Part shown: piece by piece, positions 44,609 through 52,890 of the stretch | Position numbering within the stretch: the stretch's first letter is position 1 | Layout of the letters: each line of letters starts with the position of its first letter | Assembly: GCF_000372465.1 (NCBI RefSeq) | Contig: NZ_AQUZ01000027.1 | Coordinates: 1 to 64,000, forward strand | Origin: Kribbella catacumbae DSM 19601 | GTDB lineage: Bacteria > Actinomycetota > Actinomycetes > Propionibacteriales > Kribbellaceae | Direction of reading: 5' to 3' | DNA: 64,000 bases | The notes under the pieces: model-generated | Told to the model about the DNA's origin: nothing | Seen by the model: the letters and a program-made list of their open reading frames with translations, nothing else | Databases searched by the model: none | Translations under genes and position numbers: made by a program

Positions 44609-44703
44609 TCTGGCAATCTGGACCGTCGGACGGCGGCCAGCCTGCGGGCGCGGATTGTTAGCATGATCTCAAGCAACATCCATGCCTATCCGGGACGGTT
44701 GCA

Positions 44704-45360
44704 GTGTCAGAAGGTCTCGATCTTGAGCGCGGAACGCAGGGAAAAGCCGTTGCCATGGAACGGCTTCGTCAGGCTGTCCAGAAGGGTGATGTCGCGCCCG
44801 GTCAGCGCCTGGTGGAGGCAGAGCTGGTCGAGCAGTTCGGTGTCACCCGTGGCAGCGTGCGCGCCGCCATCGACGAACTGATAGCCGAAGGGATGATCGA
44901 ACGCATCCACAACATTGGCGCGCGGGTACGAAAAGTCTCCAGGGATGAAGCTGTCGAGATTCTCGAATGCCGCAAGGCGCTTGAAGGCCTGATCGCCGCC
45001 AAGGCCGCCGAACGGGCTACGCCCGCCGATCGCAAGCGGCTGCGGGGGTACGCCAAACAGCTCACCGCTGCCGTAGCTGAGGGCGCACCCCTGAAGTACT
45101 CGGCCGCCAACCGCGAGTTGCACTCGACACTCGCCGAGATCGCCGGCCAAACCACTGCAACCGATCTCATCGGCCGGCTCAACATCCAGATGGTGCGCTT
45201 CCAGTTCCAGCTATCCCTGCGTCCCGGCCGTCCGCAGACGTCGCTCGGTGAGCATCTCGCAGTGATAAAGGCCGTACTCGCACGAGATGGCGCCAGGGCC
45301 GAACAGGCGATGCGAGACCACCTCGACAGCGTTATCGTCGCCGTCCGCGAGTTGGACTGA
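44704..45360 (+). CDS. GntR-family (FCD) transcriptional regulator
   Basis: A 218-residue FadR-subfamily protein. The winged HTH is LVEAELVEQFGVTRGSVRAAID with IHNIGARVRKV as wing, and an FCD helical domain has AANRELHSTLAEIAG and SLGEHLAVIKAVLARDG. GTG 44704 follows GGGACGG. It lies upstream of the galB-galC-galD-dioxygenase genes. The element ATTGTTGACAAT, of the TnGTnnACnA type used by FCD regulators, occurs before that operon and before the M24 gene, with a degenerate ATTGTTAGCAT at 44654 in its own leader. It is therefore the probable pathway regulator. Confidence 0.86.
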   Translation: MSEGLDLERGTQGKAVAMERLRQAVQKGDVAPGQRLVEAELVEQFGVTRGSVRAAIDELIAEGMIERIHNIGARVRKVSRDEAVEILECRKALEGLIAAKAAERATPADRKRLRGYAKQLTAAVAEGAPLKYSAANRELHSTLAEIAGQTTATDLIGRLNIQMVRFQFQLSLRPGRPQTSLGEHLAVIKAVLARDGARAEQAMRDHLDSVIVAVRELD

Positions 45361-45492
45361 CTCCAGTCCCCCACTCCCCCGAGCATGCCACCGCACGGAC
45401 AGCAGCCTCGACTGGCACGCCACTAGAGCCCGACGGTCCAGGCACCGCCAAGCAGTAAGCCACAGCTTCCGCAGCGGTGTATTGCAGGCAAG

Positions 45493-45504
45493 ATTGTTGA
45501 CAAT
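45493..45504 (+). promoter_or_regulatory. GntR-type operator ATTGTTGACAAT over the -35 box of the galB operon
   Basis: A 12-bp palindrome with perfect 5-bp arms (ATTGT/ACAAT). It contains TTGACA (45497-45502), which can act as the -35 box with a weak CACGAT 17 bases on. The PIG-L gene starts 95 bases downstream. The identical 12-mer occurs at 57106-57117. Confidence 0.65.
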
Positions 45505-45598
45505 TTTGCCAACACGACCCACGATGAGATCGCCGGGACTTCATCGCGAGTCAGCCTTCCGGTGATGGCGTCGGTATCCGCAACCGAGAGGTGAGGTT

Positions 45599-46336
45599 AT
45601 GTCCGCGAACGCATCCGAATCGCTGCTGGTGGTGAGCGCCCACGCGGGCGACTTCGTCTGGCGTGCCGGAGGCGCGATCGCGCTGGCTGCGACACGCGCT
45701 GAGCGAGCGACGGTTGTGTGCCTTAGCTACGGCGAACGAGGCGAATCGGCCAGAGCCTGGCGCGAAGGCAAGAAGCTCGACGAGATCAAGGCGCTGCGCC
45801 GCAGCGAAGCCGAGGCGGCTGCGGCAGTGCTGGGCGCCGACATCCGGTTCCTCGACGCAGGTGACTATCCGCTGCTCGAATCGCCGGATCTCATCGACCA
45901 GTTGGTGCATGTCTACCGCGATGTCACACCCACTGTAGTGCTCACCCACACCTTGTCTGATCCGTACAACGGCGATCATCCAGCAGCGGCGCGGATGGCA
46001 CTACAGTCCCGAATCCTTGCCCAGGCCCCGGGGTACGACTCCCCCGGCGAACCACTGGGCGCCCCACCTGTGTTCAGTTTCGAACCGCACCAACCGGAGA
46101 TGTCGCAGTTTCGGCCCGATGTGTTGCTGGACATCACTGAGGCCTTCGAGATCAAGCGCGAGGCGATGCGGTGCCTCGGCGCCCAGGAGCACATGTGGAC
46201 CTACTACGAGGACCTGGCCGCACGCCGTGGCGTGCAGCTCGAGCGCAACGCCGGCCCGAATCTCGGCCTGCTCAGGAACAGCCGCGCTGAGGCTTTCGTA
46301 CGCCACTATCCGCACATCACCACTCGGCTGTCATGA
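45599..46336 (+). CDS. galB: PIG-L/LmbE-family 4-oxalomesaconate hydratase-like enzyme (GalB type)
   Basis: A 245-residue PIG-L-fold metalloenzyme. The first metal motif is SAHAGDFVWRAGGAIA (a variant of AHPDD) and the second is PYNGDHPAAA (HxxxH-like). PIG-L proteins are often N-deacetylases, but GalB of the gallate pathway, which hydrates 4-oxalomesaconate, belongs to this fold. The two following genes encode the other lower-pathway steps, LigK/GalC aldolase and GalD-like tautomerase, so the hydratase role is strongly suggested by context. ATG 45599 follows GAGAGGTGAGGTT. A GntR-type operator lies upstream. Confidence 0.75.
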   Translation: MSANASESLLVVSAHAGDFVWRAGGAIALAATRAERATVVCLSYGERGESARAWREGKKLDEIKALRRSEAEAAAAVLGADIRFLDAGDYPLLESPDLIDQLVHVYRDVTPTVVLTHTLSDPYNGDHPAAARMALQSRILAQAPGYDSPGEPLGAPPVFSFEPHQPEMSQFRPDVLLDITEAFEIKREAMRCLGAQEHMWTYYEDLAARRGVQLERNAGPNLGLLRNSRAEAFVRHYPHITTRLS

Positions 46337-46450
46337 GTGTGACGACAGACCCGGAAATCGCTGCTCCGGAAGGCGTCATCCAACGAAGCTGTCGCTGAAA
46401 GCCATCGCAGAGGCGCGCGATGTGGCCAACGACCAAAAACGGGAGTACCG

Positions 46451-47158
46451 ATGAAGTCCATCGTGGTGACTGATCCACCGCGGGCATCGAGCGAGGCAGC
46501 GAGCAGGTTGGGTGACTACGGCGTGGCCACCGTCCATGAGGCAGCCGGCCGGGTCGGCTATCTGGGCTCAGGGTTGCGGCCGGCCTGGCCAGGAGCGCGT
46601 ATTGGCGGCACCGCCGTCACTGTCGTCTGCTGGCCCGGGGACAACTTGATGATCCACGTCGCAGTCGAGCAGTGCCACGAGGGAGACGTCCTGGTGGTGA
46701 CGACGAACTCGCCATCGACCGACGGGCTGTTCGGGGAGCTGTTCGCAACGGCACTCCAGCAACGCGGCGTCCGCGGCGTCGTTCTGGGTTGCGGCGTCAG
46801 AGATGTCGCCGAGCTGCGAGAGATGGGCTTTCCCGCATGGTCGTCCGCGGTGAGCGCTCAAGGGTCGGTGAAGGCAACCGCCGGCGCCATCAACGTACCG
46901 ATCGCCTTGCAGGGCCAGGTGATCCACGCCGGTGACGTGATCGTTGCCGACGACGACGGTGTGGTCTGCGTGCCCCGACCGACAGTGCCCGACGTGCTGG
47001 AGCAGGCAGCCGCCCGCGTGGCCAAGGAGGAAGCTAGCCGTCAGGCGTTCCGCAACGGCGAGCTCGGTCTCGACCGCTACGGGCTGCGCGACCGACTCGG
47101 CGAGTTCGGCGTCACCTATGTCCCCTATGAGGAGTACATCGACGAGGGTGAGAGATGA
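46451..47158 (+). CDS. galC: 4-carboxy-4-hydroxy-2-oxoadipate aldolase (RraA fold, LigK/GalC type)
   Basis: A 235-residue RraA-family protein: YGVATVHEAAGRVG, GRxxGTAVTV-type segment IGGTAVTVVCWPGDN, GVVLGCGVRDVAEL and VIVADDDGVVCVPR. LigK-type enzymes split 4-carboxy-4-hydroxy-2-oxoadipate into pyruvate and oxaloacetate with a divalent metal held around the RD pair. The usual DGxxRD reads CGVRDV here. ATG 46451 follows GGGAGTACCG. The 114-base gap before it contains no gene. Its stop overlaps the next start (ATGA). The position between GalB and GalD homologues supports the assignment. Confidence 0.8.
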   Translation: MKSIVVTDPPRASSEAASRLGDYGVATVHEAAGRVGYLGSGLRPAWPGARIGGTAVTVVCWPGDNLMIHVAVEQCHEGDVLVVTTNSPSTDGLFGELFATALQQRGVRGVVLGCGVRDVAELREMGFPAWSSAVSAQGSVKATAGAINVPIALQGQVIHAGDVIVADDDGVVCVPRPTVPDVLEQAAARVAKEEASRQAFRNGELGLDRYGLRDRLGEFGVTYVPYEEYIDEGER

Positions 47159-48234
47159 CACCGGCCGCGCCCCAAGGTGTTCCGTGCCTCTGGATGCGGG
47201 GCGGGACATCAAAGGGCGGATACTTCCGGGCGGCCGACCTGCCCACAGATCCAGCCGCGCGTGATGACCTGTTGCTGCGGATCATGGGCACACCGGATCC
47301 GCGGCAGATCGATGGGATGGGCGCGGCAACGTCGCTGACCAGCAAGGTGGCGATCGTGTCAGCGTCGCAGCGACCAGACGTCCATGTCGACTACCTGTTC
47401 CTGCAACTGGGGGTCGACGAGCCGATCGTGTCGGACCAGCAGAACTGTGGCAATATCCTCGCCGCGGTGGGCCAGTTCGCGGTGGAGGCCGGCTTGGTGG
47501 CCGCGACCGGAGACAGCGCCACCGTCCGCATCTACCAGGTGAATTCCGGCAGTCTCGCCACAGCAACTTTTCCAGTCCTCGACGCGATGCCGGTCTACGT
47601 CGGAGAGACCGTCATCGACGGTGTCCCAGGCAAGGCGGCGCCGGTCGTACTGACGTTCGCCGACACCGCGGGCTCCGCCACCGTCGGCCTGTACCCCACT
47701 GGACGGATGCGCGACAGCGTCGACGGCATCGAGATCACGTGTGTCGACAACGGCATGCCGGTTGTGGTCGCGAGCGTGGTCGACCTCGGGCTCACCGGAT
47801 ACGAACCGCACGCCCGTCTTGCCGGAGACACTGCGTTACTCAGCCGCATCGACCGGCTGCGTCGCGGGGCCGCCCGGCTGATGGGCCTCGGAGACGACGC
47901 TCGGTCGGTGCCCAAGACGGTATTGCTGGCTCCCGCACGCGACGGCGGTCAGGTGTGCACACGATCGTTCATCCCCGTCCAGCCGCACACTTCGATCGGT
48001 GTGTTCGCCGCGATCAGCGCCGTGACCGCGATGATGACCCCCGGCGCGGTTGGGCACGACCTCACGGCCGGTTGGCCGCACGGCCCGCAACGCGTGGACG
48101 TGGAGCACCCTTCCGGGCATCTGCTGGTCGACATCGACCTCGACACCACCGCCTCCCCACCGCTGGTGCGGTCGGCGGGGGTGGTGAGGACCGCACGAAA
48201 ACTGTTCGCCGGCACCGTTTTTCCCCGCACCTGA
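47155..48234 (+). CDS. galD: 4-oxalomesaconate tautomerase (PrpF family, GalD type)
   Basis: A 359-residue PrpF-fold isomerase. It has the family N-terminus CLWMRGGTSKGGYF and further conserved SVRIYQVNSG-like and QNCGNILAAVGQFAVE segments, with LLAPAR and FIPVQPHTSIGVFAA near the C-terminus. GalD converts the keto form of 4-oxalomesaconate into the enol used by GalB. ATG 47155 overlaps the aldolase stop. PrpF proteins also isomerise aconitate, but the linkage with GalB and GalC homologues and a ring-cleavage enzyme favours the aromatic pathway. Confidence 0.8.
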   Translation: MTPAAPQGVPCLWMRGGTSKGGYFRAADLPTDPAARDDLLLRIMGTPDPRQIDGMGAATSLTSKVAIVSASQRPDVHVDYLFLQLGVDEPIVSDQQNCGNILAAVGQFAVEAGLVAATGDSATVRIYQVNSGSLATATFPVLDAMPVYVGETVIDGVPGKAAPVVLTFADTAGSATVGLYPTGRMRDSVDGIEITCVDNGMPVVVASVVDLGLTGYEPHARLAGDTALLSRIDRLRRGAARLMGLGDDARSVPKTVLLAPARDGGQVCTRSFIPVQPHTSIGVFAAISAVTAMMTPGAVGHDLTAGWPHGPQRVDVEHPSGHLLVDIDLDTTASPPLVRSAGVVRTARKLFAGTVFPRT

Positions 48235-48263
48235 CGCCCCAGTTGTTCAAGGAGGATCCATCC

Positions 48264-49250
48264 ATGGGACCCCGACACGACATTGCGCATCTGGCGCATG
48301 TGCAGCTGCTCACTCCCAAGCTCGACGAGAGTGTCCGGTTCTTTACGGACTTTATCGGACTCCGGGTAGTCGGAGCAGACGGCGACCTGGCCTACCTGCA
48401 CGCCTGGGATGACTACCAGCATCACACCCTCACGCTGCGCGCCCACCGACACGCCGGCATAGCCCGCACCCACCTCCGCGCAGCGAGTCCGGAGGCACTG
48501 CTGCAGCGCGTGGCAGCGATTGAAGCGACCGGCCACGGTCGCGGCTGGACCGATGGCGAGCCCGGCTTCGGCCCCACCTACCTGTTCGTCGATCCGGATG
48601 GTCACGAGTTCGGCCTGTACTACGAGGCGGAGTGGTTCGCGTACAGCGACGACGACCGGCCGGCGCTGAAGAACCAGGCCGCGGCCTACCCTGCGGGTGG
48701 AGTCCCGGCCCGGCGGCTCGACCACGTCAACTTCCTAGGCGCGAACCCGAGGGAAAACCGCGACTTCCTGGTCGACACGCTCGGCGCGATGACCACCGAA
48801 CAGATCGTGCTCGACGACGGAGCGGTAGCGGGCACCTGGACCACTTTCACCAACAAGAGCTACGACCTCGTCTACACCAGGGACAATCTCGGCTTGTCCG
48901 GGCGGCTGCACCACATCGCCTTCGCGGCCGACAGCCGCCACGACATCCTGCGCGCCTGTGACGTCGCCCTGGACCAGAAGGTTTTCATCGAGACCGGACC
49001 GCACAAGCACGCAATCCAGCAAACGTTCTACCTCTACGTCTACGAGCCCGGCGGCAACCGCATCGAACTCTGCAACGCCGGCGCGCGGCTCATCCTTGCC
49101 CCCGACTGGAAGCGCGTGGACTGGACCGAGAACGAGCGCGCCAAGGGACAGGCATGGGGACTCAAGACCATCGAGTCCTTCCACACCCATGGCACTCCTA
49201 CGGCAGAAGAACTGGCCTCAAATCCCGAAGGTGACGGCCGCTACACCTGA
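48264..49250 (+). CDS. Type I (VOC-fold) extradiol ring-cleavage dioxygenase
   Basis: A 328-residue two-domain VOC protein of the catechol 2,3-dioxygenase family. The C-terminal domain keeps the metal triad His154 (RLDHVNFLG), His217 (GRLHHIAF) and Glu268 (GGNRIEL), with supporting His and Tyr residues (QTFYLYVYEPGG). It would open a catecholic ring next to the hydroxyls using Fe(II) or Mn(II). The ATG at 48264 has an ideal AAGGAGG site. It closes the GalB-GalC-GalD operon. Protocatechuate and gallate dioxygenases feeding this pathway are normally LigAB-type, so a VOC enzyme here is a non-homologous replacement or points to another substrate. Confidence 0.87.
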   Translation: MGPRHDIAHLAHVQLLTPKLDESVRFFTDFIGLRVVGADGDLAYLHAWDDYQHHTLTLRAHRHAGIARTHLRAASPEALLQRVAAIEATGHGRGWTDGEPGFGPTYLFVDPDGHEFGLYYEAEWFAYSDDDRPALKNQAAAYPAGGVPARRLDHVNFLGANPRENRDFLVDTLGAMTTEQIVLDDGAVAGTWTTFTNKSYDLVYTRDNLGLSGRLHHIAFAADSRHDILRACDVALDQKVFIETGPHKHAIQQTFYLYVYEPGGNRIELCNAGARLILAPDWKRVDWTENERAKGQAWGLKTIESFHTHGTPTAEELASNPEGDGRYT

Positions 49251-49266
49251 CGATGTCACCGCTCGG

Positions 49267-50214
49267 TCATCCCGGCACCGTCCACGTGTCGCCGCTGCCG
49301 ATCAGCGCGGCGAGGCGCTCGGCGGCGTCGCCCGGGTTGGCCTTCTGGGCCGACGAGATCTGGCTACGGGCGCCGTCGTCGTACGTCGGCCGCTCGACCT
49401 GGCGGAAGATTCCGATCGGCGAGCGGTTGAGGTAGCCCGAGTCCGTCAGCCGCGAGATCGCGAACGCCGTGGTCGGGTCAGGGTTGTGCGCGTCGTGCAC
49501 GAGAGGAGGTCCTCCGGCGCCCGATCCGCACTACCGTCCATGACGACAACCTTTACGCCGCCGGTTGCAGAATCGCGGATCAGGCCCCTTGACGGCGGCC
49601 GCGGACAGTACCGAGGTGAGGTGCTTTCGGTCGGAGTCGATCGTTCGGGCCACAAAGGTGCCCTCGGCACCGAGCGCCAGCGAGACCGGGTTGAACGGGT
49701 GATCCACCGAGCCCATCGGGGTCGACTTGGTGACCTTCCCGGCCTCGGAGGTCGGGGAGTACTGGCCCTTGGTCAGGCCATAGATTCGGTTGTTGAACAG
49801 CAGGATCGTCAGGTTCACGTTGCGGCGCAGCGCGTGGATCAGGTGGTTGCCTCCGATCGACAGCGCATCACCGTCTCCGGTCACCACCCATACCGACAGG
49901 TCCGACCGCGTGGTGGCGATGCCGGTGGCGATCGACGGCGCGCGGCCGTGGATCGAATGCATCCCATAGGTGTCGAGGTAATAGGGGAACCGGCTGGAGC
50001 AGCCGATGCCGGATACGAACACGATGTTCTCCCGGCGTAACCCGAGGTCCGGCAGGAAACCTTGCATCGCCTTGAGTACCGCGTAGTCACCGCAGCCAGG
50101 GCACCACCGGACCTCCTGATCGCTGGTAAAGTCCTTACCGGTCTGCGGCCGGTCGGTTGCCGGGACATGCTCGACAGCGGAGCGCCGGCCAGGTAGACCG
50201 AGGTCTGTGCTCAT
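49267..50214 (-). pseudogene. korB: 2-oxoacid:ferredoxin oxidoreductase beta subunit, broken
   Basis: The first 215 residues read as a normal KorB: WCPGCGDYAVLKAMQ, GIGCSSRFPYY, TDP site VVTGDGDALSIGGNHLIHALRRNVN with LFNNRIYGLTKGQYSPTS. After LTSVLSAAAVKG the frame is lost. The C-terminal piece HDAHNPDPTTAFAISRL through YDDGARSQIS to SGDTWTV appears in another frame, and about 60 residues between are missing or scrambled. The enzyme cannot be complete. Its GTG/ATG overlaps the ferredoxin stop. It is the distal gene of the operon descending from 56104. Confidence 0.78.
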
Positions 50215-50531
50215 GCTTGCCCGGTCTCAGTCGCCGCGACGACAGGATGATCGACCGTGAGTGGTCCGAAGTTCGCCGCGCCGCCAGGTGAACCGAGGCC
50301 GGCAAAGAGATCCACGCTGATGGCAACGAAGCTGAATGACTCCGCCGGAAGGTCGTCCTCGTAGAAGATCGCCTCCTGGGGACAGACCGGTTCGCAGGCC
50401 CCGCAGTCGACACACTCGTCGGGCTGGATGTAGAGCATTCTCGGGCCTTCGTAGATACAGTCGACGGGGCACTCGTCGACGCAAGCACGGTCCTTGACGT
50501 CGATGCACGGCTGGGCGATCACGTAGGTCAT
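50211..50531 (-). CDS. fdxA: 7Fe/8Fe ferredoxin (FdxA type)
   Basis: A 106-residue bacterial ferredoxin: DRACVDECPVDCIYEGPRM and CVDCGACEPVCPQEAIFYEDD provide the Cys residues for a [3Fe-4S]/[4Fe-4S] pair of the FdxA type. The tail is a little longer than usual. ATG 50531 follows GGAGATCGATTG. It lies between broken korA and korB genes, with overlaps on both sides. It is intact, although its natural partner enzyme in the operon is not. Confidence 0.88.
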   Translation of the reverse strand: MTYVIAQPCIDVKDRACVDECPVDCIYEGPRMLYIQPDECVDCGACEPVCPQEAIFYEDDLPAESFSFVAISVDLFAGLGSPGGAANFGPLTVDHPVVAATETGQA

Positions 50532-50532
50532 G

Positions 50533-51235
50533 TCAATCGATCTCCGATCGAGTCGATGCGGTCCGGAGGTTGACCTCGATGCCCTCGGCCTCGGCGACGA
50601 GGCCACCGATGGCTTCGGCGAGCTCGGCGGCCTTGAGGTGAAGTCCGCGGACCTGGTTGTAGCTGATGGCGTCGACGAGGTACTTACCGCGCAGCAGCAG
50701 GCTGAGCTGGCCGAGATTCATCGCGGGCACGAGCACCTTGTCGTAGCGACGCAGGATCTCGCCGAGGTCCTTCGGGAAGGGGTTGAGGTGACGCAGGTGC
50801 ACCTGGGCCACGCTGTAGCCGGCCTTGCGGACCCTCCTGACGCCGGCCCCGATTGGGCCGTAGGTGGAGCCCCAGCCGATGACCAGCACCTTGGCGCCGC
50901 GCCCCTCCTCGCCCTTCTCCAGGCCACCGATGCGATGCTCGAGCCCGGGTGTTTCGGGCACCGCCCATGGGCGTGCGAGGGTCTCTTCGTCGCGCAGGTA
51001 GGGCCAGAACTCATTTGGCTCCGTGTCCTTTCCCTCGGTGGCCTTGCCGACGTGGTTGAGCCCGGTAGCGAAGTCCGGGTTCAGGGTGGGCAGATCTGCG
51101 ATCTCCGGGATCCGCCACGGCTCGGAGCCGTTGGCCAGGTGCGGAATCGCCGGCGAACCGGATGATCACCCGATCCAGCTGCTTGACCTGCTTGGGGAGC
51201 GAGGCGGCGGTGCCCGGATGCTGAAGGTCACTCAT
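50533..51235 (-). pseudogene. korA: 2-oxoacid:ferredoxin oxidoreductase alpha subunit, large internal deletions
   Basis: It starts like KorA (VKQLDRVIIRFAGDS) but after about 30 residues jumps, with a frame change near 51150, to ANGSEPWRIPEIADL and FWPYLRDEETLARPWA. Most of the roughly 600-residue subunit is therefore deleted. A second gap follows LEKGEEGRG before AKVLVIGWGSTYGPIG, and the C-terminus (VRGLHLKAAELAEAI) is present. A functional KorA cannot be made. Its ATG overlaps the 3' end of the aldolase gene by 8 bases, so the operon organisation survived the deletions. Confidence 0.8.
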
Positions 51236-51974
51236 TGCGCACCACCCGAGCGTCTGGGCCCCGCTGCCGATCTCCATCAACAGACCGAGGTGCAGTGTTT
51301 GCGCGACGCACCAGGTATTCCCACCCAGCGTTCAGTTGGCTCGGATTCCAGATCTGTTCCCGCTTGAACCGGGTCTCCGACTCATCCGACGCCGTGAGCG
51401 CACCCCCGGCAGCGTCCGCGAGAAGCTGTGTGTGGCACGCCCGTTCCAGCAGCACGGCGTACATGACGGCAGTCCCGATGTCGGGGCCGACCGTCACGGC
51501 TCCGTGGTGCGGCATGAGAATGCCGTTGGCGTCACCGAGTTCCTGAGCCAAGGCAAGGCCAAGCTCCTTGGTCGCGATCAGTGCTCCGGTGACGGTGAAG
51601 CGGGGCAACTGCGGAAAGGTAAAGGGCACAGCGTCGTGAGAGATGGGCAGGAGATCACGCTGCCGGGAGGTGAACGCGCTGAGGGCGGGCGCATGAATAT
51701 GCACGACCGCTCCTACATCGTCGCGACAGCCGAAGATCTCGGTATGGATGGGGAATTCCAGATGCCGCCTCCCGTTCCCGGACACCACATCGCCGTCCGG
51801 TGAAACCAGGACAACGCGGTCCTCCTGGATCTCTTCGAAGCCGTATCCCGACGCCTTCATCCAGGCTCCCCTGCCGTTGGGATCACGGACCGAAGCGTGG
51901 CCCCAGACCATGTCCGACAGACCCGCGGCCGCCAGTGCATGGCTGGCGCGAACGACGTCGGTGACTGCGCTCAT
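51228..51974 (-). CDS. Class II aldolase/adducin-fold aldolase or decarboxylase
   Basis: A 248-residue class II aldolase-fold protein. The Zn ligands are visible as HIHAPALSAF (His-x-His) and HHGAVTVG, with the N-terminal GLSDMVWGHASVRDP loop. The fold covers L-fuculose-phosphate aldolase, ribulose-phosphate epimerase and also 3,4-dihydroxyphthalate 2-decarboxylase of actinobacterial phthalate pathways. Given the catabolic context, a decarboxylase or retro-aldolase on an aromatic-derived acid is plausible. ATG 51974 follows GAGAGGGATCTG. It is 73 bases from the ECF transporter T gene and overlaps the korA remnant. Confidence 0.75.
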   Translation of the reverse strand: MSAVTDVVRASHALAAAGLSDMVWGHASVRDPNGRGAWMKASGYGFEEIQEDRVVLVSPDGDVVSGNGRRHLEFPIHTEIFGCRDDVGAVVHIHAPALSAFTSRQRDLLPISHDAVPFTFPQLPRFTVTGALIATKELGLALAQELGDANGILMPHHGAVTVGPDIGTAVMYAVLLERACHTQLLADAAGGALTASDESETRFKREQIWNPSQLNAGWEYLVRRANTAPRSVDGDRQRGPDARVVRNE

Positions 51975-52047
51975 GGTTCAGATCCCTCTCATCTTCGGCA
52001 TTCGGGATTACCGGCCGGCCGCCTGATCGCGATCAGTCAGCGCGCTG

Positions 52048-52890
52048 CTAGCCGCTGGCGGCTAGTTGGACGACGAACGAGAGGGCACACACCCCAAGGA
52101 CCACCGCCATGGCGACAGCGTCGGCCGTTCCCGGCCGCGAGGGCAGCGCCGAGATCTGACCCGAGCCACCGCGCGCGGTGATCGCGTCGCCCATCTCGTC
52201 GGCGCGTCGCAGCGACACCGTCATCGCGGTGGCCAGCATGTCGATGAGCTCGGTGGACCGTCGGCGCCAGCGCTCCCGCCGAGTGGTCGCGTCGGGGCGC
52301 GGGCGCAACCGGCGGGCGGCGCCCAGCACACGAAACTCCTGGCTCAGCATCGGGAACGCCCGTAGCGTCAGTCCGAGAGTCACAACCCAGTCGTCGACAG
52401 GAAGCCGAAGCGCCTTGAACGGTCTCCCCAGCTTGGAAACCGCGGGTGCGATCTCCGAGACGTTGGTGGTCCACGACACCAGGGCACACACGCCCATCAG
52501 CGCGACGGCCAGCATGATCACCTGTAGGTAGCCGAGCAGACCACCGAGTCCGATACTCGTCGATCCCACGTCGAAGGTCGGACCGCCGCCCCCGGGCGCG
52601 GCCGTAACCGCACCGAAGACCAACAGGATCCACAGCGAGCGCGGCATGGTGGGCAGCGCGCCCCGAGGCACTACAGCCAATCTGGCGACGACCAGAACGA
52701 ACACCATGACCAAAGCGATCGTGCCCCAGCCAGGAAAGAACGCGAAGAGCACCGAGAACACCGCGACGACGATCAGCTTGGTGCCGGCCCACAGCCGGTG
52801 CACGGGCGAGTTGCCAGGCACCGGCCGCAGCAGCACCAGCGGTCGGGTCCGGCGGCGCGTCCTCTTCGGCAGGGTCTGCGGTGTGGTCAT
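52048..52890 (-). CDS. ecfT: ECF transporter transmembrane T component
   Basis: A 280-residue EcfT/CbiQ-family membrane protein with about five helices. The coupling-helix region carries the A-R-x motifs expected of the family (LGAARRLRPRPDA and ADEMGDAITARGG). It would couple ATP hydrolysis by the fused ATPase to movement of the S component. ATG 52890 overlaps the stop of the upstream S-A-A fusion (ATGA), so all ECF parts are translated together. Confidence 0.85.
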   Translation of the reverse strand: MTTPQTLPKRTRRRTRPLVLLRPVPGNSPVHRLWAGTKLIVVAVFSVLFAFFPGWGTIALVMVFVLVVARLAVVPRGALPTMPRSLWILLVFGAVTAAPGGGGPTFDVGSTSIGLGGLLGYLQVIMLAVALMGVCALVSWTTNVSEIAPAVSKLGRPFKALRLPVDDWVVTLGLTLRAFPMLSQEFRVLGAARRLRPRPDATTRRERWRRRSTELIDMLATAMTVSLRRADEMGDAITARGGSGQISALPSRPGTADAVAMAVVLGVCALSFVVQLAASG

